DNA of 64,000 nucleotides from Flavitalea sp966112615 (GCA_966112615.1 CBHWDO010000002.1:1-64000); one strand, 5' to 3'; counted from the stretch's first letter, positions 25,578-34,874 are shown. Numbers and translations are program-made. Notes: generated by a model from the sequence alone, not told the origin.

Positions 25578-26834
25578 ATGCCAAAACTTCTCATAATACT
25601 TTTATTCTTTACCTCCTGCTCCTCCATCAAAAAAATCACTCAGTCTCCCACTTTACAGAATGCCCATACCGGCATTCTGATTGTTCAGCAAAAAAAATCA
25701 GGATTCAAAACCATTGCATCGCATCAATCCAATAAGTATTTCATTCCTGCATCCAATACGAAGATCGTTACGCTGTATGCTGCTATGAAACATTTGGGAG
25801 ACAGTCTCATTGCTGCGCGTTACTTTTTGAATGATACCGCTCTTTTTCTGCAGGGAACAGGTGATCCGAGTTTTCTTCAACCAGAATTCCATCATCATCC
25901 ACTTATGGATTTTATTCGCAAAATCAATAAGCCCGTATACATTGATGATCAGCATTGGAGATCTGATGCATTTGGAACTGCCTGGAGCTGGGATGATTAC
26001 TCAGAATACTATATGCCCGAGCGTTCCGCATTCCCTGTATTTGGAAATGTGATCCGTTGGAAGCAGGAAAGAAGTGGCGAAGCAGAACAGGATTCAACCG
26101 AATTCGACCAGTCGGTATTCATATACAGTACGCCGGAAGTCAACTGGGACGTGCGTTTCAACCCAGCACCAGATGCCCGTGCATTCTCCGTTCAGCGCGA
26201 TCAGCATCGCAATGCATTTACCATCACGCAGGGAAAAGAAAAAGAAGCACTGGCAGAAGTTCCGTTCATTACTGATGGAGTCAATACTGCGATTGAATTG
26301 TTGCAGGATAGTATGCGCATTGCAAAAGCTGGTGTGAAAGAATATCCAGGCATCATTCATTCTCAACCGCTCGATACGGTGTTGAAGAAAATGATGCAAC
26401 GCAGTGATAACTTCTATGCTGAACAACTTGTGATGCAGGTAAGTGATACCTTGTTTCATCTACTAAATGATACACATACAAGAGACAGTTTATTAAATTC
26501 AATTTATAAAGAGCTTCCTCAAAAGCCTCGCTGGGCCGATGGTTCAGGACTCAGCAGGTTTAATTTGTTTTCACCGGAAGATTTTGTAGAGATATTAAAA
26601 TCGTTGGAACAGTTTCCTGAACAAAGATTATTCAACCTGTTCAACGTCTACGAACTTCCTAACGGTAAAGCATATGCGAAAACCGGAACGCTTACCGGAG
26701 TTGTTGCTCTGAGCGGATATTTTATTTCCAGTAAAGGAAACCGTTTTATCTTTTCATTTCTTGTAAATAATCATAAGTCCACTGCTTCAGAAGTCCGCAA
26801 TGAATTCACGAAAATATTGAGAACGCTGCGTTAG
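25578..26834 (+). CDS. dacB: D-alanyl-D-alanine carboxypeptidase/endopeptidase (PBP4, peptidase S13)
   Basis: The 418-residue lipoprotein-like protein (MPKLLIILLFFTSC) carries the three penicillin-binding motifs: SNTK in FIPASNTKIVTLYAAM, SDN in MQRSDNFYAEQLVM, and KTG in AYAKTGTLTG. The size fits class C PBP4, which trims peptidoglycan stem peptides in the periplasm. I prefer the ATG at 25578 because the in-frame ATG at 25560 is part of an ATGAAGAC repeat and would place six non-signal residues ahead of the signal peptide. It is convergent with mutL; the ends overlap by 4 bp. Confidence 0.88.
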   Translation: MPKLLIILLFFTSCSSIKKITQSPTLQNAHTGILIVQQKKSGFKTIASHQSNKYFIPASNTKIVTLYAAMKHLGDSLIAARYFLNDTALFLQGTGDPSFLQPEFHHHPLMDFIRKINKPVYIDDQHWRSDAFGTAWSWDDYSEYYMPERSAFPVFGNVIRWKQERSGEAEQDSTEFDQSVFIYSTPEVNWDVRFNPAPDARAFSVQRDQHRNAFTITQGKEKEALAEVPFITDGVNTAIELLQDSMRIAKAGVKEYPGIIHSQPLDTVLKKMMQRSDNFYAEQLVMQVSDTLFHLLNDTHTRDSLLNSIYKELPQKPRWADGSGLSRFNLFSPEDFVEILKSLEQFPEQRLFNLFNVYELPNGKAYAKTGTLTGVVALSGYFISSKGNRFIFSFLVNNHKSTASEVRNEFTKILRTLR

Positions 26835-28753
26835 GATTTTCTGAACAACTGTTCGAGATAATCTTTTTTAAATTCGATATAGGTTGGATTTCCATTCGCC
26901 GTAACATTTGGCTGAAGGCAGTTGAAGAGTTCCTGCACCAGTGCGATCATCTCTTCTTCTTTCAAAGGAATTCCTGGTTTGATGGAATGCTGTGCTGCCA
27001 GTGATCGGATCAGTTTTTCTTTTTTGCTGAAACTGTATGTTGCACTGAAATGTTTGAATTGCTCGATCACTGCTTCGATCGCGGCCTTTTCATTTCCCTG
27101 TTCTACATCCGCAGGTGTACCCTGTATCACAAAACTATTGCTGCCAAAGGGTTCTATCAGGTATCCAAACTGGGTCAATTCAGGAAGTAATTCTTCCAGG
27201 ATCACCGCATCTGCCGGCGATAATTGCAATGTTCCGGGAAAAAGGCTGCGTTGTGCAGCCACTGCCTTGCCTCTGGATGCTTCCAGGTATTTTTCATACA
27301 ATACACGTTCGTGTGCCAGTTGCTGGTGTACCAGGATAAAACCTCGATTGGTTGGTGTAACAATGTAGGTATTCATCAACTGCGTGATCGAATGTGTGCT
27401 GTTATCTACTTCTAGAACATTTCCAGAATTGAAGGACGACTGAACCGTTTTGGTATATCCCGGTTCATAGGATCCTCCTTTAGTGATCGAACTCAGCAGG
27501 CTTTCAAATTCCTTATCCGGAGCGGAACCCTGGCCGGCGTGCGGCATAGTTGGTTCGGCATTCATGGAACTGCTCCTGGAACCATATCCCTGCAGGTTAC
27601 TCTGGCGGGATGGTTGTATGAAATGCGCCTGGTTCTTTTGCGAAAATGACTGGTATAAAGATGATGAAGCAAGGTTGCTCAAAGTATCATCGCTGACCGG
27701 TTTCGACACAGCATCCAGTCGCTGGATCTCCGGGTCAAGATCAAAATCTAGGGTGGGAGTGATGCTGAATTGTGCCAACGCATGTTTTACCGCTGCCTGC
27801 ACAAACGCGTATACGATCTTTTCATCTTCGAACTTGATCTCCTGTTTGGTTGGGTGAACGTTCACATCCACCTGGGTTGGATCAAGATCGATGAACAATA
27901 CATACATCGGGTAACTATCCGAAGAGATCAGTTCCTGGTAGGCTGTCATCACCGCATGGTTCAGGTAAGGACTACGGATGAAGCGGTTATTGACAAAAAA
28001 ATACTGGTCTCCACGGGTCTTTTTGGCGGCATCCGGCTTTCCAACAAAGCCCATGATGTTCAGGTAATCCGTTTTTTCTTGTACCTGCACCAGCCGGGTA
28101 GCATACTGGCTACCGAGGATCTGCACGATCCGCTGTTTTAAAGTGCCTTTTTCCAGGTGGAATACCTGCTGACCATTGCTGCTTAAGGAGAAAAATATTT
28201 CGGGAAATGACATCGCCACGCGGATGAATTCATCCACGATATGACGCATTTCTGCTGCATTGCTTTTCAGGAAATTGCGCCTTGCCGGCACATTGAAGAA
28301 CAGGTTTTTCATGGAGATACAGGTGCCCACTGAAGTGCCTACCGGCTCCTGCCTTCTCACCACGCTGTTCTCAATTTCAATGAAAGTTCCCATTTCATCT
28401 GAAGCCCGGCGGGTTTTTAGTTCCACCTGCGAAACCGCTGCAATGGAAGCCAGCGCTTCCCCGCGGAAACCCATCGTCCTGATGTGAAAAAGATCATCAA
28501 TATTGCGGATCTTGGAAGTGGCATGGCGTTCAAAACACATCCTGGCATCGATATCCGTCATTCCCTTTCCATTATCGATCACTTGGATCAGGGCTTTCCC
28601 CGCATCATTCACGGTGAGTTTTACCTCCGTTGCCCCTGCATCCACGGCATTTTCCAGCAGTTCTTTCACTGCACTGGCCGGCCTTTGAATTACCTCCCCC
28701 GCTGCTATCTGGTTCGCCAGATTATCCGGTAATAACTGAATGATGTCTGCCAA
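26831..28753 (-). CDS. mutL: DNA mismatch repair protein MutL
   Basis: MutL of about 640 residues with GHKL ATPase motifs LLENAVDAGA, VIDNGKGM and TMGFRGEALASI, the transducer domain, a long low-complexity linker (about 350-440) and a C-terminal dimerisation domain. The family start ADIIQLLPDN indicates a TTG start at 28753; the frame extends to a TTG at 28777 but those extra residues are unlike the family. In the C-terminal domain the DQHA(x)2E(x)4E nicking motif reads HQQLAHERVLYE, so Asp and His are replaced and endonuclease activity is doubtful. Confidence 0.92.
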   Translation of the reverse strand: MADIIQLLPDNLANQIAAGEVIQRPASAVKELLENAVDAGATEVKLTVNDAGKALIQVIDNGKGMTDIDARMCFERHATSKIRNIDDLFHIRTMGFRGEALASIAAVSQVELKTRRASDEMGTFIEIENSVVRRQEPVGTSVGTCISMKNLFFNVPARRNFLKSNAAEMRHIVDEFIRVAMSFPEIFFSLSSNGQQVFHLEKGTLKQRIVQILGSQYATRLVQVQEKTDYLNIMGFVGKPDAAKKTRGDQYFFVNNRFIRSPYLNHAVMTAYQELISSDSYPMYVLFIDLDPTQVDVNVHPTKQEIKFEDEKIVYAFVQAAVKHALAQFSITPTLDFDLDPEIQRLDAVSKPVSDDTLSNLASSSLYQSFSQKNQAHFIQPSRQSNLQGYGSRSSSMNAEPTMPHAGQGSAPDKEFESLLSSITKGGSYEPGYTKTVQSSFNSGNVLEVDNSTHSITQLMNTYIVTPTNRGFILVHQQLAHERVLYEKYLEASRGKAVAAQRSLFPGTLQLSPADAVILEELLPELTQFGYLIEPFGSNSFVIQGTPADVEQGNEKAAIEAVIEQFKHFSATYSFSKKEKLIRSLAAQHSIKPGIPLKEEEMIALVQELFNCLQPNVTANGNPTYIEFKKDYLEQLFRKS

Positions 28754-28774
28754 TTCCTTCTTAATTTGAATCTC

Positions 28775-28782
28775 CAAAAATA
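28775..28782 (-). promoter_or_regulatory. -7 box for mutL
   Basis: TATTTTTG on the minus strand is an exact TAnnTTTG match lying 21 nt upstream of the proposed TTG start at 28753. It sits in the short divergent gap to the GH3 gene and supports the shorter MutL start, since the longer start would overlap the box. Confidence 0.5.
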
Positions 28783-28809
28783 CTAATAAAATTAGCTAAT
28801 TTACAGCTT

Positions 28810-31722
28810 ATGCGTACATCCCTCCTCTTTCTTTTGGTATTCTTCTCAACATTCAGCGTTTTTTCACAACCATATTCCCGTGTTTTAGCGGAAAAATGGG
28901 CGGATAGTGTCATAAAAACTCTTTCCGAAGATGAAAAGATCGCCCAGTTGATGGTGATCCGGGTTTCTTCTATCGGTCCCGAAAGAAAGATCATCTTCTA
29001 TGAACAGGAAGTGCTGGATGCGATCCGCAAATACAATATTGGCTCTGTTTGCCTTTTCCAGGGCGGTCCGCTCAAGCAGGCTTCCATGGTGAATGCCTTC
29101 CAGGCTGCTGCCAAAACCCCCATCCTGGTAACCATTGATGGAGAAAATGGCCTGGGTATGCGCATGGACAGTGTTATGGGACTTCCACGGCAAATGATGT
29201 TGGGTGCCGTGCAGGATCCTAATATCATTTACCAGTATGGACGGATCGTTGGAGAGCAATGCCGTCGTGCAGGTATCCAGGTGAATTATGCCCCAGTAGT
29301 AGATGTAAACAATAACCCGGCAAACCCGGTGATCAACGACCGTTCATTCGGAGAAGATAAATACCGTGTTGCGCATTATGGCCTGCTGTATATGCAGGGG
29401 ATGCAGTCTGTTGGGATCATGAGTACTGCCAAGCATTTTCCCGGTCATGGTGATGTTGGGGTCGATTCTCATTACGACCTTCCTGTGATCAATAAATCGC
29501 GCCGCGACCTTGATTCGCTCGAACTATACCCTTTCAGAAGGATGATCGAGGGCGGCGTTCCGGCGGTCATGGTTGCCCACCTGAACATTCCTTCGATCGA
29601 TAATACCCAGAACCGTGCTTCTTCGATCTCACGGAAAGTAATTACTGATCTGCTGCGTAAAGACCTGAAATTTAAAGGATTGACTTTCACAGATGCGCTC
29701 GAAATGAAGGGCGTTTCCAAGTTTTTTACACCTGCAGAATTATCCGCCGAAGCGCTCATCGCGGGAAATGATATGCTTTGTCTGCCAGGCGATATTCCCG
29801 GCAGTATTGAAGCCATCAAAAAATCCATTTCTAAGAAGAAACTCAGCTGGAAGGATATCAATGAACGCGTTAAAAAGCTGCTGGTAGCGAAATACCAATA
29901 TGGCTTGACTCGTATCCAGCCTATTTCCCTGGAAAACCTGACAGAGGACCTGAATAAGGATGTTCCGGATATGCGTCGCAAAGTGGCTGAACATGCGATC
30001 ACTTTATTAAGAAAGGAAGATGGGGGCATCTTTCCGTTGAAGAAAGGGAAGAGGGTTGCATATGTAGGGTTTGGTCTGACCAAAGACAATGCTTTTGCCC
30101 AACATGTGCGCGAGGATTATGATGCGCAGGTATATTATTTCGACTATAAACTCGACAGTTCCAAAGTGCAGCCGGTTCTGGATCTTTTTAAAGGAAGATA
30201 TGACGTGGTGATCCTTGGAATGCATGCCTATAGCCGTTTCCCTGGAAATAATTTTGGTGTGAGTGAAGCGGCGATGAAACTGATAAAGGGACTAAACCTC
30301 CAGCATCGTACTGTGAATATGATCTTCGGAAATCCTTATATGGTGAAGAGTTTTTGCGATGCAAGGGTTTTGGTAGCCTGTTACGAGGATGATGAATATA
30401 CCCAGCAGGCAGCAGCGGATTTACTTAACGGAAGATTTGAGGCGAAGGGTAAATTGCCGGTGACAGCCTGCCCGGAATTTAAACTGGGAGATGGGATCAT
30501 TGCGGAAAGGGCGATGCCTGAGGTGCAGGCTGGGTCCCTGGGATTCAATGAAGCAAAACTGATGCAGATCGATTCAATCGTCGAAGATGCCATTCAGAAA
30601 AAAGCCATCCCGGGTGCAGTGGTGCTGGTTGCCAAGGATGGAAAGATCGCTTATGAAAAGTCGTTTGGCTACCAGACCTATGATAAACTGGAGCCTGTAT
30701 ATCCTGAAACCATTTACGACCTGGCATCCGTGACCAAGGTAATGGCTACCACGGCAGCATTGATGAAATTATATGATGAAAAAAGACTGGATATTAACCG
30801 TCCGCTTGGCTATTATGTGGAATGGGTGAGGGGAAGCAATAAAGAAAATATTATCCTGAAAGATCTGTTGCTACACCAGGCCGGTTTGCAGGGCTGGATT
30901 CCTTTTTATAAGGAAACGGTTGATCCACGAAGAAATAATAAACCGGTGTTTGGATTATATGCAGCAAGGCCAGACACGACCTATGCTGTACGGGTAGCGG
31001 ATAATATGTATATGCGCAAGGATTGGCTGGATACTATCAAGGCCAGGATCCTTAGCAGCCCGGTAGCTCCGCGTGGTAAATACCTGTACAGCGATCTTGA
31101 TTTTATCTTTTTGGGAGAAGTGGTACAGTCGATCACGGGTCAGCCGCTCGATGAATATGTCCAGAAAACTTTTTACGAACCTCTGGGCATGTCGCACACC
31201 GGTTTTTCACCCCGCAATAGGTTTCCTTTGTCCAATATTGCCCCGACAGAAAGGGAGGAAGGATTTCGATTGCAGCTGATCCAGGGCGATGTACATGATC
31301 CGGGTGCCGCTATGATGGGCGGCGTGGCAGGTCATGCCGGGTTATTTGGAACCGCCGGTGACCTGGCGGTCATGCTGCAGATGATGATGAATAAGGGAAG
31401 TTTTGGAGGACATACTTTCTTTTCTCCTGCTACGATGGACCTGTTCAACAGGTATTATAATGACAGCAGGAGGGGGCTTGGTTTCGACAAACCCGACCAG
31501 GACAAATCAGGTAAGGATGAACCCTATCCAACCTTGTCGGCTTCCCCGGCAACATTTGGTCATACCGGTTTTACCGGTACCTGTATCTGGGCAGATCCAG
31601 CTAAAAACCTGATCTATGTATTCTTATCGAACAGGGTGAATAATAATGGAGATGCGAACCGGTTTTTAAAGATGAGTGTGCGTCCAAAAGTTCATGAAGT
31701 GATTTATGAGGCGTTGAAATAG
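28810..31722 (+). CDS. glycoside hydrolase family 3 (NagZ-like) fused to a beta-lactamase-type serine hydrolase
   Basis: The 970-residue exported protein (signal peptide, SVFSQ) has three parts. A GH3 N-domain has the NagZ motif KHFPGHGDVGVDSH and the nucleophile Asp in TFTDALEMKG; a GH3 C-domain follows (about 395-570). From about residue 585 there is a class C beta-lactamase/PBP-like domain with SVTK (640-643), YSD in KYLYSDLDFIF and HTG in FGHTGFTG. The first part should release GlcNAc from muropeptides; the second resembles D-aminopeptidases or esterases. It is a known Bacteroidota fusion probably used for peptidoglycan turnover. Confidence 0.88.
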   Translation: MRTSLLFLLVFFSTFSVFSQPYSRVLAEKWADSVIKTLSEDEKIAQLMVIRVSSIGPERKIIFYEQEVLDAIRKYNIGSVCLFQGGPLKQASMVNAFQAAAKTPILVTIDGENGLGMRMDSVMGLPRQMMLGAVQDPNIIYQYGRIVGEQCRRAGIQVNYAPVVDVNNNPANPVINDRSFGEDKYRVAHYGLLYMQGMQSVGIMSTAKHFPGHGDVGVDSHYDLPVINKSRRDLDSLELYPFRRMIEGGVPAVMVAHLNIPSIDNTQNRASSISRKVITDLLRKDLKFKGLTFTDALEMKGVSKFFTPAELSAEALIAGNDMLCLPGDIPGSIEAIKKSISKKKLSWKDINERVKKLLVAKYQYGLTRIQPISLENLTEDLNKDVPDMRRKVAEHAITLLRKEDGGIFPLKKGKRVAYVGFGLTKDNAFAQHVREDYDAQVYYFDYKLDSSKVQPVLDLFKGRYDVVILGMHAYSRFPGNNFGVSEAAMKLIKGLNLQHRTVNMIFGNPYMVKSFCDARVLVACYEDDEYTQQAAADLLNGRFEAKGKLPVTACPEFKLGDGIIAERAMPEVQAGSLGFNEAKLMQIDSIVEDAIQKKAIPGAVVLVAKDGKIAYEKSFGYQTYDKLEPVYPETIYDLASVTKVMATTAALMKLYDEKRLDINRPLGYYVEWVRGSNKENIILKDLLLHQAGLQGWIPFYKETVDPRRNNKPVFGLYAARPDTTYAVRVADNMYMRKDWLDTIKARILSSPVAPRGKYLYSDLDFIFLGEVVQSITGQPLDEYVQKTFYEPLGMSHTGFSPRNRFPLSNIAPTEREEGFRLQLIQGDVHDPGAAMMGGVAGHAGLFGTAGDLAVMLQMMMNKGSFGGHTFFSPATMDLFNRYYNDSRRGLGFDKPDQDKSGKDEPYPTLSASPATFGHTGFTGTCIWADPAKNLIYVFLSNRVNNNGDANRFLKMSVRPKVHEVIYEALK

Positions 31723-31723
31723 C

Positions 31724-31877
31724 GGGCTGACCAGCTTCAAAGAAGCTGGGCTGAGCGCACCCGGCTGAACAAACAGCGAAGCTGTTTGGGCTGAAGGGAA
31801 TTCCGCTCAGTCCAAATGCCTTCGTCATTTGTTCAGCGCGGTCGGTTCAGCCCAGCTCCTCCGGAGCTGGTCAGCCC
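31724..31877. repeat. large modular palindrome with four hairpin arms (copy B)
   Basis: The outer stem GGGCTGACC...GGTCAGCCC encloses nested stems GGGCTGAGCGC/GCGCGGTCGGTTCAGCCC-type and a central GGAATTCC palindrome. Four local hairpins sit between them: AGCTTC-aaa-GAAGCT, ACAGC-gaa-GCTGT, AAATG-ccttcgt-CATTT and AGCTCC-tcc-GGAGCT. It begins one base after the GH3 stop codon and ends about 20 bp before the korA promoter box. It is about 85-90% identical to copy C, with changes concentrated in the arms. Confidence 0.85.
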
Positions 31878-31896
31878 CGCATATCCCGCTATTCAC

Positions 31897-31904
31897 TACC
31901 TTTG
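31897..31904 (+). promoter_or_regulatory. -7 box for korA
   Basis: TACCTTTG exactly matches TAnnTTTG and is 19 nt before the korA ATG at 31924. It shows that korA is transcribed separately from the GH3 gene, with the palindrome lying just upstream. Confidence 0.5.
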
Positions 31905-31923
31905 CAACTTACAATCAAATACA

Positions 31924-33780
31924 ATGAACAGATCTGAAGAGATACGCCAGGATGTGGTGATCAAATTCGCCGGTGATTCAGGTGACGGTATGCAGTTGAC
32001 TGGCAGCCAGTTCACGAATAACACGGCTTTGTTGGGTATTGACCTGGCGACCTTCCCGGACTTTCCGGCCGAGATCCGTGCCCCGATAGGAACCATCCCA
32101 GGGGTGAGTGGATTCCAGCTTCGATTTTCATCAAATCCAATCTTTACCCCCGGTGATGAATGTGATGTACTTGTGGCTATGAACGCCGCTTCCCTTAAAG
32201 CAAATCTTAAAGGACTCAAGAAAGGCGGAAAGATCATCGCCAATACAGATGGATTCGATTCCAAAAATCTTCGACTGGCCAATTACCCGGATGGCGTAAA
32301 TCCCCTGGAAGATAACAGTCTGACCAACTACGAGGTCATCAAAATGGATATCACCAAGATGACCCGAGAGGCTTTGAAGGATATCACCATGGGTACCAAG
32401 GAAAAGGATCGTGCAAAGAATATGTTTGTGCTTGGCTTCCTGTACTGGATGTACAACCGCGACATGGCTACGACCATCAAATTCCTGACGGATAAATTTT
32501 CCAAAAAACCGGAGATCCTCGAAAGTAACGTGAAAGCCTTACAGGCTGGATATAATTACGGAGATACTACAGAAACCTTTACCACCCGATACAAAGTGGA
32601 AAAGGCAAAGATGCAGCCGGGTACTTACCGGTCAATTATGGGTAACCAGGCACTGGCTTTAGGATTGGTGGCCGCTTCTCAGAAAAGCGGATTGAAACTG
32701 TTTCTCGGAACCTATCCTATCACCCCTGCATCAGACATTCTGCACGAACTGAGTAAGCATAAATCATTCGGGATCCGCACTTTCCAGGCAGAAGATGAGA
32801 TCGCAGGAATCACTGCCGCCATCGGTGCGAGCTATGGAGGTTCTTTAGGTGTAACTACTACTTCGGGTCCGGGTATGGCTTTGAAAACCGAAGCCATGGG
32901 ATTGGCTGTTATGCTGGAGATCCCATTGGTGATTGTGAATGTACAAAGGGGTGGGCCTTCAACCGGTTTGCCAACCAAGACTGAACAAAGTGACCTCCTG
33001 CAGGCATATTATGGAAGAAATGGTGAATGCCCGATGCCTGTGATCGCCGCCTCAACGCCAAGTGATTGCTTTGAAACTATTTATGAAGCAGTACGCATTT
33101 CAATAGAGCATATGACCCCGATCATCATGCTCAGCGATGGATATATCGCCAATGGAGCCGAGCCATGGAAGTTTCCTAAAGCGGACGACCTGAAACCAAT
33201 CAAGATTGAGTTCAAGGAAGGACTGGATCATGGGGAAGATAAATTCCTCCCTTATAAGAGAGATGAAAAGCTGGTTAGACCCTGGGCGATCCCTGGAACT
33301 GCAGGCCTGGAGCACAGGATCGGAGGATTGGAAAAGCAGAATGTGACCGGTAATGTGAGCTACGATCCCGATAATCACCAGGTGATGGTGAAGATCAGGC
33401 AGGAAAAAGTTGATAAGATCGCTGACTATATTCCTTTACAAAAGATTGATACTGGTTCCGACAAAGGTAAAGTGCTGGTACTTGGATGGGGAAGTACCTA
33501 TGGAGCTATCAAAAGTGCTGTACTGGAACTGATTGCACAGGGTTATGAAGTTAGCCATGCACATTTAAGATACCTGCGACCTTTCCCTAAGAATCTTGGT
33601 GAAGTACTGCGCAATTTTGATCATGTGCTGGTTCCTGAATTAAATAATGGACAGCTTATTAAGATTATCCGTGACCAGTACCTGGTTGATGCGAAAGGAT
33701 ATAATAAGATCATGGGAGTTCCGCTCACTAAAACAGAACTGGTGGCCAGGGTGATGGAATTTTTTGGAAGCACGAATTAG
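31924..33780 (+). CDS. korA: 2-oxoacid:acceptor (2-oxoglutarate:ferredoxin) oxidoreductase, alpha subunit
   Basis: The 618-residue protein has a fused gamma-alpha layout. Residues 1-190 form the gamma domain (VIKFAGDSGDGMQLTGSQFT, NAASLKANLKGLKKGGKII). Residues about 240-600 form the pyrimidine-binding and domain II parts of the alpha subunit (GTYPITPASDILHEL, TTTSGPGMALKTEAMG, VNVQRGGPSTGLPTKTEQ). The ATG at 31924 is chosen over a frame extending into the palindromic repeat. KorA needs the TPP/FeS beta subunit KorB, normally the next gene; here a palindrome and minus-strand genes follow, so KorB must be elsewhere. Confidence 0.92.
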   Translation: MNRSEEIRQDVVIKFAGDSGDGMQLTGSQFTNNTALLGIDLATFPDFPAEIRAPIGTIPGVSGFQLRFSSNPIFTPGDECDVLVAMNAASLKANLKGLKKGGKIIANTDGFDSKNLRLANYPDGVNPLEDNSLTNYEVIKMDITKMTREALKDITMGTKEKDRAKNMFVLGFLYWMYNRDMATTIKFLTDKFSKKPEILESNVKALQAGYNYGDTTETFTTRYKVEKAKMQPGTYRSIMGNQALALGLVAASQKSGLKLFLGTYPITPASDILHELSKHKSFGIRTFQAEDEIAGITAAIGASYGGSLGVTTTSGPGMALKTEAMGLAVMLEIPLVIVNVQRGGPSTGLPTKTEQSDLLQAYYGRNGECPMPVIAASTPSDCFETIYEAVRISIEHMTPIIMLSDGYIANGAEPWKFPKADDLKPIKIEFKEGLDHGEDKFLPYKRDEKLVRPWAIPGTAGLEHRIGGLEKQNVTGNVSYDPDNHQVMVKIRQEKVDKIADYIPLQKIDTGSDKGKVLVLGWGSTYGAIKSAVLELIAQGYEVSHAHLRYLRPFPKNLGEVLRNFDHVLVPELNNGQLIKIIRDQYLVDAKGYNKIMGVPLTKTELVARVMEFFGSTN

Positions 33781-33781
33781 C

Positions 33782-33934
33782 GGGCTGACCACTTGCGGAG
33801 TAAGTGGGCTGAACGCACCCGGCTGAACAAAAAGCGAAGCTGTTGGGGCTGAAGGGAATTCCGCTCAGCCCAAATGCCTTGGCATTTGTTCAGCGCGGTT
33901 CGTTCAGCCCAGCTCCCTTGGAGCTAGTCAGCCC
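33782..33934. repeat. large modular palindrome with four hairpin arms (copy C)
   Basis: The second copy of the 31724 element has the same outer stem, the same central GGAATTCC palindrome and the same order of four arms, but arm 1 is ACTTGC-gga-GTAAGT, arm 3 AAATGCC-tt-GGCATTT and arm 4 AGCTCC-ctt-GGAGCT. It begins one base after the korA stop and ends 2 bp before the stop of the convergent DUF421 gene. With copy B it brackets korA. Confidence 0.85.
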
Positions 33935-33936
33935 GA

Positions 33937-34380
33937 TCAAAACGGAATTATCGATATATCCCCATTCTTTTCCAGCACTGCATATTTTATCTGGCTCATT
34001 CTTTCGAGGCCATGTTTGTTGCGGGCTGCTTCCAGGATATCTTCTTCTTCAACCCTGGTTTTCGCCATGCGTTTTTCCAAAGGCTTGCCATGGTCCACGA
34101 TGATCATGGGCATTCCTTCCGCAACCTTATCGAACCAGTCGAACCTGTTCTTGATCCCTGAAAATAAAAGATCAGCACCGATCAATGTCGTGATAAGAAT
34201 GAATGCACCGGTTACGGAAAAATCTTCGCCCACCAGTGCCTGTTGTGTTACTTCGCTGATGATCAGCAAAAGAATCAGGTCGAAAGTGGTGCTTTGAGAA
34301 AGACTTCTTTTCCCTATGAACCGAAAGATGATCACCAGGAAAATATATACTGCAAGTCCTCTTACTACCGGGTTCATCAT
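33937..34380 (-). CDS. DUF421 (YetF-type) domain protein
   Basis: The 147-residue protein has about two to three N-terminal hydrophobic segments (VVRGLAVYIFLVIIFRFIGKRSLSQ and TFDLILLLIISEVTQQALVG). A DUF421 cytoplasmic domain follows, with KVAEGMPMIIVDHGKPLEKRMAKTRVEEEDILEAARNKHG (given in parts) and a final VLEKNGDISIIP. YetF-family proteins are membrane proteins of unclear role, some linked to spore germination or cell-envelope stress. It overlaps the preceding gene by 4 bp and ends beside copy C of the palindrome. Confidence 0.85.
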   Translation of the reverse strand: MMNPVVRGLAVYIFLVIIFRFIGKRSLSQSTTFDLILLLIISEVTQQALVGEDFSVTGAFILITTLIGADLLFSGIKNRFDWFDKVAEGMPMIIVDHGKPLEKRMAKTRVEEEDILEAARNKHGLERMSQIKYAVLEKNGDISIIPF

Positions 34381-34874
34381 GGATAAAAAAATTGGTTGAC
34401 GGGAATAGTTGTATTGCCAGCAATGATCCCTGCACTCACTGAACCGCTCATTCTTGGTTCGATCTCAACAAATACTTTCAGTGCACCATTGCCCCTGAAA
34501 AGAAAAGTGTAAAAATTGTTTTCAATGCGCTGTTCAACAGGCTCAGGTGTAACACTTCTTAATTGTACATGCTTGAAATAATCCTGCGGGACTCTGACAA
34601 CGATACTGTCATTCACCTGCTGAATATCCAGTTCCAGGTTCATAGGCATTTGATTCCTGCCATATTTTTCATATACCAGGTTTACACCATTGACTTGTTC
34701 TTTTTGAACACTGAAATATCCTTTACCAAAAAATCCGAGTAAGGCTGCAATCAGGAAAATGTAGAGGAGAAGCCATCCGGCTACCTGGATGGGAAATGAT
34801 TTTTTCGCCAGGGGAATATCTTCATCGATAGGAAGATCGTGTTGAATATTTTCAAGTACTTCATCCTTAGACAT
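34377..34874 (-). CDS. hypothetical single-pass membrane protein
   Basis: The 165-residue protein has an acidic N-terminus, one transmembrane helix at about residues 30-50 (VAGWLLLYIFLIAALLGFFG) and a beta-rich extracytoplasmic domain of about 110 residues. Its arrangement loosely resembles small envelope proteins paired with DUF421 partners, and the 4-bp overlap supports coupled translation. No named family is recognised. Confidence 0.6.
   Translation of the reverse strand: MSKDEVLENIQHDLPIDEDIPLAKKSFPIQVAGWLLLYIFLIAALLGFFGKGYFSVQKEQVNGVNLVYEKYGRNQMPMNLELDIQQVNDSIVVRVPQDYFKHVQLRSVTPEPVEQRIENNFYTFLFRGNGALKVFVEIEPRMSGSVSAGIIAGNTTIPVNQFFYP

Noticed and set aside
31816..31923. N-terminal extension of korA into the palindromic repeat
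   Set aside because: The extra 36 residues are encoded by repeat DNA, do not resemble KorA, and lie before an exact promoter box at 31897. The ATG at 31924 is the family start.
33843..34103. Open frame inside and after palindrome copy C
   Set aside because: It is composed of repeat sequence and the antisense of the DUF421 gene; no protein family signature is present.
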